This document shows positions 8,329-14,665 of a stretch of 27,674 nt of DNA, in pieces. Location of the stretch: assembly GCA_003105225.1 (NCBI GenBank), contig PQAK01000219.1, forward strand, positions 28,949 through 56,622, read 5' to 3'. The notes under the pieces are model-generated. The model was not told where the DNA came from and made no database searches. It saw nothing but the letters and a program-made list of their open reading frames with translations. The stretch is from Deltaproteobacteria bacterium (GTDB lineage Bacteria; Desulfobacterota; Deferrimicrobia; Deferrimicrobiales; Deferrimicrobiaceae). Position numbers and translations under genes: made by a program. The first letter of the stretch is position 1; every line of letters starts with the position of its first letter.

Positions 8329-9474
8329 CTACTTCCCGGCTCCCGGCATCAGGCTCTCGATCAGCGCCTCGGACCAGGCGATGCCCCTGGCCAGTCCCTG
8401 GCGCAGCTTGACGAAGTCGATCTCGCGCCCGGTCTCCCGGGTCCCCTCGTTGAAGGCGCGGAATCCGGCGCGGGCCTCGTTCATCATGTTGAGGGCGAGC
8501 CAGGCGCGGGCGTCCTCCTTGTTGCGGTTCCAGGCTTCCAGCTTGGGCTTGCGCAGCTCCTCGAGGCTTTTCGTCATGCACTCGGGGAAGGTCTCCAGCA
8601 GCTTGGCACACAGCTCCTCGACCATCCGGTCGAGCGGGCCGAGATCGATCTCCCCGCCGCGGATCAGGGCCTGGCCTTCCTTGAAGGCGTCTCCGGTCTT
8701 GAACTCGCCGAGGATCACCCGGCCGTACTCGTCCAGCATCCGGTCGGTGACCACCGTCGGGTTGGCGACGAACCGCCCCTGCACCTTCAACGCGGGCGCC
8801 AGGCCCGAAACGATGCCCAGGCGGGCCGCCTTGTGGGCCGAGAAGGGCTCGCACAGGGTGCCGGAGACCATGGCCTGCTCGCAGCCGATCATCACGGGCA
8901 GGAAGTCGGTGGCGCCGCCGATGGCCGCCGAGCCGTGCTTGGGGCCGGCCTGCCCGAAATTGGCGAGGTCCTGGGCGACGGTGAAGTCGCAGGCCATGCC
9001 GATCTCCTGGCCGCCGCCGATGCGCATGCCGTTGACCCTGCAGATCACCGGCTTGTCGCAGCCCAGGATGGACGACACCATGTCGTTGAACAGGCGCATG
9101 TACTGCCGGTACTCCTGCGGCTTCCCGGCGTAATACTCGGCGTATTCCTTGGTGTTGCCGCCGGTGCAGAACGCCTTGTCGCCGGCGCCGGTGAACACGA
9201 CGGCGTTGACCTCGCGGTCGGCGGAGGCCCGACGGAAGGCGAGGATGGCGGCCTTGACCATGTCGGTCGTGTAGGAGTTGTACTGCCTGGGATTGTTGAG
9301 GACGATCCAGGCATTGTAGAGCCCCTCCGCCACGGACCCGTCGCGGCGCCTCGCGGGCCGCTTTTCATAGCGGACCATGCCGTCGCAGAGGCTCTCCACC
9401 TCCTTGTCGATCAGGTTGTGGTCGATCAGCCTGGACGGCGAGGATCTGGCGATGATCTCGTCTGCAGTGGCCAT
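8329..9474 (-). CDS. oah: 6-Oxocyclohex-1-ene-1-carbonyl-CoA hydrolase (Oah/BamA)
   Basis: A 381-residue enoyl-CoA hydratase-superfamily enzyme that hydrates and cleaves the ring of 6-oxocyclohex-1-ene-1-carbonyl-CoA to 3-hydroxypimelyl-CoA. This is the ring-opening step of anaerobic benzoyl-CoA degradation. Strongly family-specific stretches are LYNAWIVLNNPRQYNSYTTD (52-71), FTGAGDKAFCTGGNTKEY (94-111), NGMRIGGGQEIGMACDF (148-164) and FGQAGPKHGSAAIGGATDFL (173-192). Length and motifs match the widely used marker gene for anaerobic aromatic degraders, often called bamA (unrelated to the outer-membrane BamA). The start is ATG9474, preceded by AGGAGG with 4 bases spacing. It is the first gene of the oah-bcrCBAD-gcdH operon, and a shared promoter motif lies about 40-70 bases upstream. 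Confidence 0.95.
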   Translation of the reverse strand: MATADEIIARSSPSRLIDHNLIDKEVESLCDGMVRYEKRPARRRDGSVAEGLYNAWIVLNNPRQYNSYTTDMVKAAILAFRRASADREVNAVVFTGAGDKAFCTGGNTKEYAEYYAGKPQEYRQYMRLFNDMVSSILGCDKPVICRVNGMRIGGGQEIGMACDFTVAQDLANFGQAGPKHGSAAIGGATDFLPVMIGCEQAMVSGTLCEPFSAHKAARLGIVSGLAPALKVQGRFVANPTVVTDRMLDEYGRVILGEFKTGDAFKEGQALIRGGEIDLGPLDRMVEELCAKLLETFPECMTKSLEELRKPKLEAWNRNKEDARAWLALNMMNEARAGFRAFNEGTRETGREIDFVKLRQGLARGIAWSEALIESLMPGAGK

Positions 9475-9515
9475 GGTTCCTCCTGGACCCCGTATGGATT
9501 CTTCAATTATGTAAA

Positions 9516-9545
9516 TAGGTACCACAATACCAATTATGATGTCAA
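9516..9545 (-). promoter_or_regulatory. Promoter/operator site 1, upstream of oah-bcr operon
   Basis: On the minus strand TTGACA (9545-9540) is followed after 11 bases by ATTGTGGTA (9528-9520) and then CC. A -10-like TACCTA (9521-9516) lies 18 bases from the TTGACA, preceded by TGG as in an extended -10. The core GGTATTGTGGTACC has matching outer arms GGTA/TACC. Predicted transcription would start about 35 bases before the oah ATG. The same 9-mer recurs at three other promoters in this window. Confidence 0.65.
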
Positions 9546-9555
9546 GGGAAAGTTT

Positions 9556-9580
9556 CCGCCCGGAATCCGGCCGGGTGCGG
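9556..9580 (-). terminator. Possible weak terminator after the tandem GNAT gene
   Basis: Just past the stop of the tandem GNAT gene the minus strand can form CCGCACCCGG paired with CCGGGCGG around a 7-base loop (8 pairs with a two-base bulge). There is no clear T-run after it, so termination would be inefficient. It lies immediately before the oah promoter and may insulate the two units. Confidence 0.3.
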
Positions 9581-10564
9581 CTACCCGACGGTCTTGCTGA
9601 GGACCAGGCGCTGGGAGGGAACGAATCCGCACGCATGCAGGAAACGCTGCAGGCTGAAATCCTCATGGGATACCTGGACGCGCACGCATTCGACCTGCAG
9701 GGAGGACAGGTTCAGCAGCAGCTGCGAAAGGAGCGCATGCCCGATGCCGGACCTTCCGTAGTCGGGATGCACGCCGACGGTGTCGATCACCGCCGCCTTG
9801 TCGACTTTGCCGAATTCGCCGAAATCGACGCGCGCCATGACGAACCCGGTGACGATTCCGTCCTTCTCGGACACCATCGACACGCGGATTCCGGATTCGA
9901 CCAGCATCTCGCGGAACTTGGCGCGGTAATAGGCGGAACGGTCCCTCCCCGTGAGCTTGCCGTCGATGCGGACGACGGCCGCAAGGTCCTCCTCCATCAG
10001 GGAGCGGACCGGCACACGGTCCCGGGCCAGCATCTCGTAATCGTTCCCCCCCGCGCCGCTGTGGACCCGCCGTTTGCCGTCCAGGACGACGGGGGTCACT
10101 TCCGCCACATCCTCCCGCAGCGGCGAGGTGTCGCGCTCGATGATCCGGCCGGGGGCCAGGCGAAACCCCGCGGAAGAGAAGAAGCGGATCATCCCGTGAT
10201 CCGTCCAGTCGATCTGGGTCCTCAAGGCGGCGAGGCCCTTCCGTTTCATCTGCCGCTCGATGTCGGAGAGGACCGCCCTGCCGATCCCCCTCCCCTGCGC
10301 ATCGGGATCGACCCCGATGACGTCGAGGTCCGCTACCACGCCGCTGGCGCCGAACTCTCCTTCCCGAAGCCTTGCGAACCCGTATCCCAGAAGGGATTCC
10401 CCTTCGAGGGCGGCGCAGGTGAGGAACCCGTCCGGCGTAGCCGCCGCGACGGCGAAACGCTTCTCCAGAAAGCCCCTCCGGGGGTGGCCGGCGATCCGGC
10501 TCTCGATTTCGGATACCCGATCCAGGTCGTCCTGCCGCAGGGGACGAAGCGTCGGGGGCGTCAT
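9581..10564 (-). CDS. Tandem-domain GNAT N-acetyltransferase
   Basis: A 327-residue protein with two GNAT (Gcn5-related acetyltransferase) domains. The N-terminal domain (about 6-150) has the acetyl-CoA pyrophosphate loop VDPDAQGRGIGRAVL (85-99). The C-terminal domain (about 185-327) has VHPDYGRSGIGHALL (265-279), where the first loop residue, normally Gln or Arg, is Gly270. This could mean only the first domain is catalytic. The substrate is unknown. In Rhodopseudomonas GNAT enzymes tune benzoate use, either by acetylating the benzoate-CoA ligase or, for BadL, small aromatic amines. Its place just upstream of oah on the same strand makes a pathway link plausible but unproven. ATG10564 is preferred over the adjacent GTG10567 because GGGAGGG lies 6-7 bases before it. 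Confidence 0.75.
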   Translation of the reverse strand: MTPPTLRPLRQDDLDRVSEIESRIAGHPRRGFLEKRFAVAAATPDGFLTCAALEGESLLGYGFARLREGEFGASGVVADLDVIGVDPDAQGRGIGRAVLSDIERQMKRKGLAALRTQIDWTDHGMIRFFSSAGFRLAPGRIIERDTSPLREDVAEVTPVVLDGKRRVHSGAGGNDYEMLARDRVPVRSLMEEDLAAVVRIDGKLTGRDRSAYYRAKFREMLVESGIRVSMVSEKDGIVTGFVMARVDFGEFGKVDKAAVIDTVGVHPDYGRSGIGHALLSQLLLNLSSLQVECVRVQVSHEDFSLQRFLHACGFVPSQRLVLSKTVG

Positions 10565-10687
10565 CACGTTCCCTCCCGGGGAAGCGGGCTCGTCACGTCC
10601 GAGATTCCGCGTGCATGACGTATATCATAAGACAGTTTCAGGGGAAAAGTCCGAAGCCGGGTGGGGCCTTGCATGGGACCCTTCCTT

Positions 10688-10717
10688 GACAGATATCAGG
10701 GTATTGTGGTACTTGAA
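10688..10717 (+). promoter_or_regulatory. Promoter/operator site 2, upstream of SDR-amidohydrolase pair
   Basis: TTGACA (10688-10693) is followed after 11 bases by ATTGTGGTA (10705-10713), the same spacing as in front of oah. TACTTG at 10712-10717, preceded by TGG, is a weak -10 candidate 18 bases from the -35. Transcription would start roughly 40 bases before the SDR ATG. The surrounding 10565-10765 gap is relatively AT-rich and should also hold the divergent promoter of the tandem GNAT gene, which I could not place confidently. Confidence 0.65.
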
Positions 10718-10765
10718 TGCTAAAAAACGCCCGGAACCGGGATCCTGTCACCCGGCGGGGGATGA

Positions 10766-11485
10766 ATGTGCGGGATCTACAAATTCGACGGGCGCGTTGC
10801 GGTGGTCACCGGCGGCGCGCGCGGCATCGGGCTGGCGATCACCCGGGCGCTGATCGATCACGGGGCGGACGTGCACGTCTTCGACGTGGCCCCGGGGGAT
10901 GGAGGCGGCGAGGTTCCGTACCGGTTCCATAAGGTCGATATCGCGGATTCCGCCGCCGTCGCAGCGGCCGTTTCGCAGCTTCCGGCCACGGTTTCCCTCC
11001 TGGTCAACAACGCCGGCATCACCCGCGACCGCAGCGTGATCCACATGAGCGACGACGAGTGGCAATCGGTGCTCTCGGTCAACCTGACGGGAGCGTTCAA
11101 CGTCGCGCGCGCGCTGGCGCCCGCCATGCGGAAAGCCGGTTACGGCCGGATCGTCAACATCACCTCCATCAACGGGATCCGGGGCAAGTTCGGCCAGGCG
11201 AACTACTGCGCCTCCAAGGCGGGACTGATCGGCCTTACCAAGACCCTGGCGCGGGAGCTCGGGCCCAAGGGCGTGACGGTCAATGCCGTCGCGCCGGGCA
11301 TGGTCATGACCGAGATGGCCCTTGCGCTTCCGCCGGAGTTCATCGCCAAGGCCAAGGCGGAAAGCGTGCTGCCCGAACTGGCGACGCCCGAGGACGTCGC
11401 CCATGCGGTGCTGTTCCTGCTTTCCGACGCGGCGCGCGGGATCACCGGCGAGGTGATCCGGGTCGATGCCGGGCAGTATATCTGA
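10766..11485 (+). CDS. Short-chain dehydrogenase/reductase (FabG-like)
   Basis: A 239-residue classical SDR. The nucleotide-binding TGGARGIG is at 15-22, NNAG at 81-84, Asn106 in VNLTG, and the catalytic Ser134-Tyr147-Lys151 in NITSINGIRG and YCASK. It closely follows the 3-oxoacyl-ACP/CoA reductase (FabG) layout, so it probably interconverts a hydroxy- and oxo-acyl thioester with NAD(P)H in the cytosol. It carries the same promoter motif as the oah-bcr operon, so a role in aromatic or alicyclic acyl-CoA oxidation is likely. Candidates are 3-hydroxypimelyl-CoA dehydrogenase or a substitute for the zinc-type 6-hydroxycyclohex-1-ene-1-carbonyl-CoA dehydrogenase, which is absent here. The sequence does not decide between these. 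A GGGGG run lies 4 bases before the ATG. Confidence 0.85.
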   Translation: MCGIYKFDGRVAVVTGGARGIGLAITRALIDHGADVHVFDVAPGDGGGEVPYRFHKVDIADSAAVAAAVSQLPATVSLLVNNAGITRDRSVIHMSDDEWQSVLSVNLTGAFNVARALAPAMRKAGYGRIVNITSINGIRGKFGQANYCASKAGLIGLTKTLARELGPKGVTVNAVAPGMVMTEMALALPPEFIAKAKAESVLPELATPEDVAHAVLFLLSDAARGITGEVIRVDAGQYI

Positions 11486-11501
11486 GAGGGAACGAGCGCC
11501 C

Positions 11502-12356
11502 GTGACGCCCGGAAAGGAAGACAGGAGCGCCGGCGGGATCCGGATCGATTTCCACGTCCACATGGGGAAGTACACCTTCCACAAACCCTGGGTGACCGAG
11601 TGGATGAAGCAGACCCATCCCGTCGGGTACGAGGAATATATCGAGCGCTACGACGACCCGGGAGCCTTCGAGGAGCTCCTGTCAGCCGAAGGCGTCGATT
11701 ACGCCTGCGTTTTGGCGGAGTTGAGCCATGCGACCACGGGGCTGTGCACCAACGAGCAGGTGCTCGGGTTTTGCCGGGGCAGGAGCCGGCTGATCCCTTT
11801 TTGCGACGTCAATCCCCACCTGTTCAACGACCTGGGAGACGAGCTGCGCCGGAAGGTGGAGACGGAGGGCTTCCGGGGATTGAAGCTCCTCCCGACGTAC
11901 CACCATTACTATCCGAACGACCAAAGAATGTACCCGTTGTACCATGCGGCCCAGGAGCTGGACATCCCCGTCCTGGTCCACACCGGCTCCTCGGTCTTCA
12001 AGGGCACCCGGATGAAATACGGCGATCCACTCCACCTGGACGATGTGGCCGTCGACTTTCCCCGGCTGAACCTGGTCATGGCCCATGCGGGACGGGGGTT
12101 CTGGTACGACCGGGCCTTCTTCCTTTCCAAGCTCCATTCCAACGTCTACATGGAGGTCTCGGGCCTGCCCCCTTCGAAGCTTTTGACCTATTTTCCCGAA
12201 CTGGACCGGCTGACGGAGAAAGTCATCTTCGGCAGCGACTGGCCGGGGATGCCCTGGATCCGGCGCAACATGGAAGCCATCGGCCTGCTGCCGTTGACGG
12301 CGGAGGGGGTGGAAAACATCCTGGGCGGCAACGCCGCCCGGCTGCTTCATCTCTGA
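11502..12356 (+). CDS. Metal-dependent amidohydrolase-family hydrolase or decarboxylase (TIM barrel)
   Basis: About 284 residues of the amidohydrolase-2 family. Likely metal ligands are His18 and His20 (DFHVH), His160 (VLVHTGSS), His195 (MAHAGRGF) and Asp246 (FGSDWPG). This family includes aminocarboxymuconate-semialdehyde and gamma-resorcylate decarboxylases as well as C-O/C-N hydrolases. The location next to a dehydrogenase under the shared promoter motif suggests action on an aromatic or alicyclic acid, but no substrate can be named. The start is uncertain. GTG11502 has GAGGG about 11 bases upstream. An in-frame ATG at 11466 lies inside the SDR gene and would add 12 residues. It converges on the rrf2 gene with only 10 bases between stops. 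Confidence 0.75.
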   Translation: MTPGKEDRSAGGIRIDFHVHMGKYTFHKPWVTEWMKQTHPVGYEEYIERYDDPGAFEELLSAEGVDYACVLAELSHATTGLCTNEQVLGFCRGRSRLIPFCDVNPHLFNDLGDELRRKVETEGFRGLKLLPTYHHYYPNDQRMYPLYHAAQELDIPVLVHTGSSVFKGTRMKYGDPLHLDDVAVDFPRLNLVMAHAGRGFWYDRAFFLSKLHSNVYMEVSGLPPSKLLTYFPELDRLTEKVIFGSDWPGMPWIRRNMEAIGLLPLTAEGVENILGGNAARLLHL

Positions 12357-12366
12357 CGGATGACGG

Positions 12367-12816
12367 TCAGCGGGTGGGAACGGACGTCCGGGAGGCCGAG
12401 GTTTCGGTGCGCTGGCGCGTGCTTTTGAGGGCCGTTTCCAGCGTGATCGTGTCGAGGACCGCCTTGGTGAGGTCGTCGATCTCGTCGGTGATGCTGCGCA
12501 GCTCCGCCACGATGGGGGCGCCCGCCTGGCTCCGGTGGTTCGGCACGTCGAGCTCGGATTCCAGCGTTTCGAACAGCTGGATCACGTCGAGCAGCGTCGT
12601 CCGGCTGACGTTTCCCGCGAACCGATACCCGCCGCCGACGCCGCGCACCGCCTGCACCAGCCCCGCGTGCACCAGGTTGCGCATCACTTTCGCGAGGTGG
12701 TGCGTGGAGATTCCGTACTTTTCGGCGATGTCGGTGGTCGAGAGCTGCCGGCTGGAATCGCTGGCCAGCTCGAGCACGGCGAAGAGGGCGAACAGGCTTC
12801 CCTTGTTGAGCTTCAA
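12367..12816 (-). CDS. Rrf2-family transcriptional regulator, BadM-like
   Basis: A 149-residue Rrf2-family DNA-binding protein. The winged helix occupies about residues 1-85, with recognition region LSTTDIAEKYGISTHHLAKVM and the wing GVGGGYRFA, followed by the dimerisation helix. There is no cysteine anywhere, so it cannot hold the Fe-S cluster of IscR, NsrR or RsrR; a small-molecule ligand is more likely. BadM of Rhodopseudomonas palustris, an Rrf2 protein, represses the benzoyl-CoA reductase operon, which makes this the best local candidate to control oah-bcr. The start is TTG12816, set by AGGAGA 4 bases upstream, and it overlaps the stop of the GNAT gene as TTGA. A shared promoter motif precedes that GNAT, so it probably controls its own synthesis. 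The binding target is inferred. Confidence 0.85.
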   Translation of the reverse strand: MKLNKGSLFALFAVLELASDSSRQLSTTDIAEKYGISTHHLAKVMRNLVHAGLVQAVRGVGGGYRFAGNVSRTTLLDVIQLFETLESELDVPNHRSQAGAPIVAELRSITDEIDDLTKAVLDTITLETALKSTRQRTETSASRTSVPTR

Positions 12817-13259
12817 TCGATCTCCTTTTCGAGCTCGATGTACCGGCCCGTGCGCAATCCCTGGCTTCGGAAGAAGGACAGGGTCACCTTATGATCGCGG
12901 TTCACCATCGTGCGCACCGTCGTGACGCCCATCTGCTTCAGCCGCATGCAGATTTCCTCGAACATCCGCTGGCCGACTCCCATCTCGCGCATCTCGGGGG
13001 AGACTCCCATCGCGAACACCCAGCCGCACGGGGGGGATCCGAATTCCCATGCCCGCACCTCGCCGCTGATGAAGCCGACGGCCTTGCCGCCGGCTTCCGC
13101 GACCAGGAAAATCCGGTCCTTCTTCCCGCCTTTGACGTAATGGTCGAAGATACCGCGCCAGTAGGCGGGCCTTTCTTCCTTTGGGCCCACCTCGTCCAGT
13201 GCGATAATGGCATCGAGGTCGGACGGCATGGCAGTGCGGATGGAAATCTGTTCTTTCAT
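12813..13259 (-). CDS. GNAT-family N-acetyltransferase, translationally coupled to the Rrf2 regulator
   Basis: A 148-residue single-domain GNAT. The acetyl-CoA binding loop is VSPEMREMGVGQRMF (86-100), followed by a helix and the typical NRDHKVTLSFFRSQGL segment (120-135). ATG13259 is chosen because the longer frame would begin inside the promoter motif. No Shine-Dalgarno is visible, and the predicted transcription start is only a few bases upstream, so the message may be almost leaderless. Its stop overlaps the TTG of the Rrf2 regulator. In Rhodopseudomonas a GNAT, BadL, acetylates aminobenzoates and the product influences benzoate-gene control. This pairing of GNAT with regulator recalls that, but the substrate here is unknown. 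Confidence 0.8.
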   Translation of the reverse strand: MKEQISIRTAMPSDLDAIIALDEVGPKEERPAYWRGIFDHYVKGGKKDRIFLVAEAGGKAVGFISGEVRAWEFGSPPCGWVFAMGVSPEMREMGVGQRMFEEICMRLKQMGVTTVRTMVNRDHKVTLSFFRSQGLRTGRYIELEKEID

Positions 13260-13268
13260 TTTAGTACC

Positions 13269-13297
13269 CGAATACCACAATTAAAAAATGATTTCAA
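13269..13297 (-). promoter_or_regulatory. Promoter/operator site 3, upstream of GNAT-rrf2 pair
   Basis: On the minus strand TTGAAA (13297-13292) is followed after 10 bases by ATTGTGGTA (13281-13273). TATTCG at 13274-13269 is the -10 candidate with 17-base spacing; TACTAA (13266-13261) is an alternative. The predicted start lies about 3 bases before the ATG at 13259. The site also sits about 150 bases upstream of the divergent first liv operon and could influence it. Confidence 0.6.
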
Positions 13298-13442
13298 GCC
13301 ATTTCACTCGCAGGGATTCGAATCGAGGGTTGGCCTTTATGGAACCATGCGATTTCCTTGTATTCTCGGCGCGGCGGTGCGAGGGGGGGTTTTCGATGCC
13401 GGCCGCAGGCGCGATCGATAATCCACGGGGGAGGGAGAGGAA

Positions 13443-14651
13443 ATGAAGACCAGGAGTTTGGCACTGGCGGGCTTCGTACTGGTTGTCTTCCTGGCCGCGT
13501 CGGCGCAAGCCGCCGACACGATCAAGGTGGGGCTGGTGGACACCTATACCGGCCCCGCGACGGCCTTCACCAACGATGTCCTCGACGGCTTCAAGCTGGC
13601 CGTGGAGAAGATCAACGCGAAAGGCGGCGTCCTCGGCAGGAAGATTGCGTATATCACCCGTGACGACAAGTTCAAGCCCGATATCGGGCTTACGATGGCG
13701 AAGGAGCTGATCCTCAAGGAAAACGTGGATCTCCTCATGGGCACGATCAACAGCGCCACGGCGCTCGCCGTGTCCGACCTCTGCAGGAAGGAGAAGGTCC
13801 CGTTCCTGGTGACCTTTTCGAAAAGCGACAAGATCACCGGGGAAAAAGGGCACCGCTACGTATTCAGCATGAACGAGAACACGGAGATGGCGGGCAGGGC
13901 GACGGCCAGGGTGCTCGCGAAGAAGCCGTTCGTGAAGTACTGGATCGCCGGGGACGACTACGAGTACGGCCACGCGATCGCGAACGGCGTTTTCGATCAC
14001 CTGAAGAAGCTGAACCCCAAGGCCCAATTGCTCGGACAGTCCTGGTGGAAGGTGGGCGAGACCGACTTCACCCCCTATATCACGCAGATCCTCGCGGCGA
14101 AGCCGGATTTCGTGATCGTGGCGACCGGCGGCGCCGGCATGGTCAATTTCCAGAAGGCGGCGCAGTCCACCGGCTTCAACAAGCGCGTGCCCTTCTACCA
14201 GCACACGGGGATCGAGCTCTCCACGCTTGCCCCCCAGGGGCAGAACGCGCCGGAAGGCGTCTACGGGACGGCGAACTACCTTTTCTATTACCCGAACACG
14301 AAGCAGAACCAGGCCTTCGCCGACGAATTCCGGAAGGCGTACAACCGATACCCCAAGAGCGGCGCGCTCTATGGGTACATGGCCGCGCAGTTCATCGCGA
14401 AATCGTATGAGAAGGCGGGGAAGGTCGACAAGGAAAAGTTCATCGACGCGCTGGAGGGGATGTCGCTGGACAGCCCCGTGGGCAGGATGGAGATGCGGGC
14501 CTGCGACCACCAGGTCGCGCTGCCGATGTTCTTCGGCGTGACGAAGAAGTCGCCGAAGCAGGAGTTCCTCGTCGCGAGCGACATCCTCTCGATCCCGGGA
14601 AAGGACTACATGCCGACCTGCGAGGAGATCCGGAAGGCGCGGGCCAAATAG
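13443..14651 (+). CDS. livK: Liv-type ABC transporter substrate-binding protein (set 1)
   Basis: A 402-residue periplasmic binding protein of the Leu/Ile/Val family (type I fold). A Sec signal peptide spans residues 1-23 or so (basic MKTR, hydrophobic LALAGFVLVVFLA, then AQA-A). The mature protein opens DTIKVGLVDTYTGPATAF and contains GGVLGRKIAYITRDDKFKPD, both family hallmarks. Proteins of this family near aromatic-degradation genes often bind aromatic acids rather than amino acids; that is inference here. The start has GAGAGG 2-3 bases before ATG. It leads a five-gene operon livKHMGF. Its own promoter in the 13260-13442 gap could not be fixed; a palindrome GATTCGAATC at 13314-13323 is the only notable structure. 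Confidence 0.9.
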   Translation: MKTRSLALAGFVLVVFLAASAQAADTIKVGLVDTYTGPATAFTNDVLDGFKLAVEKINAKGGVLGRKIAYITRDDKFKPDIGLTMAKELILKENVDLLMGTINSATALAVSDLCRKEKVPFLVTFSKSDKITGEKGHRYVFSMNENTEMAGRATARVLAKKPFVKYWIAGDDYEYGHAIANGVFDHLKKLNPKAQLLGQSWWKVGETDFTPYITQILAAKPDFVIVATGGAGMVNFQKAAQSTGFNKRVPFYQHTGIELSTLAPQGQNAPEGVYGTANYLFYYPNTKQNQAFADEFRKAYNRYPKSGALYGYMAAQFIAKSYEKAGKVDKEKFIDALEGMSLDSPVGRMEMRACDHQVALPMFFGVTKKSPKQEFLVASDILSIPGKDYMPTCEEIRKARAK

Positions 14652-14665
14652 CCGCCGCAACGGAG

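Noticed and set aside
7429..9600. A 723-codon open frame on the plus strand
   Set aside because: It lies antisense to the clearly recognised oah and bcrC genes with no recognisable domain.
13305..13330. A tRNA T-arm-like stretch (GGGATTCGAATC) suggesting a tRNA gene or attachment site
   Set aside because: The flanks do not pair as a T stem and no acceptor, D or anticodon arms can be drawn on either strand. It is more simply a 10-base palindrome.
13281..13442. A sigma70 promoter for the first liv operon
   Set aside because: TATTCT-like hexamers exist, but none has an acceptable -35 at 16-18 bases, so I did not call one.
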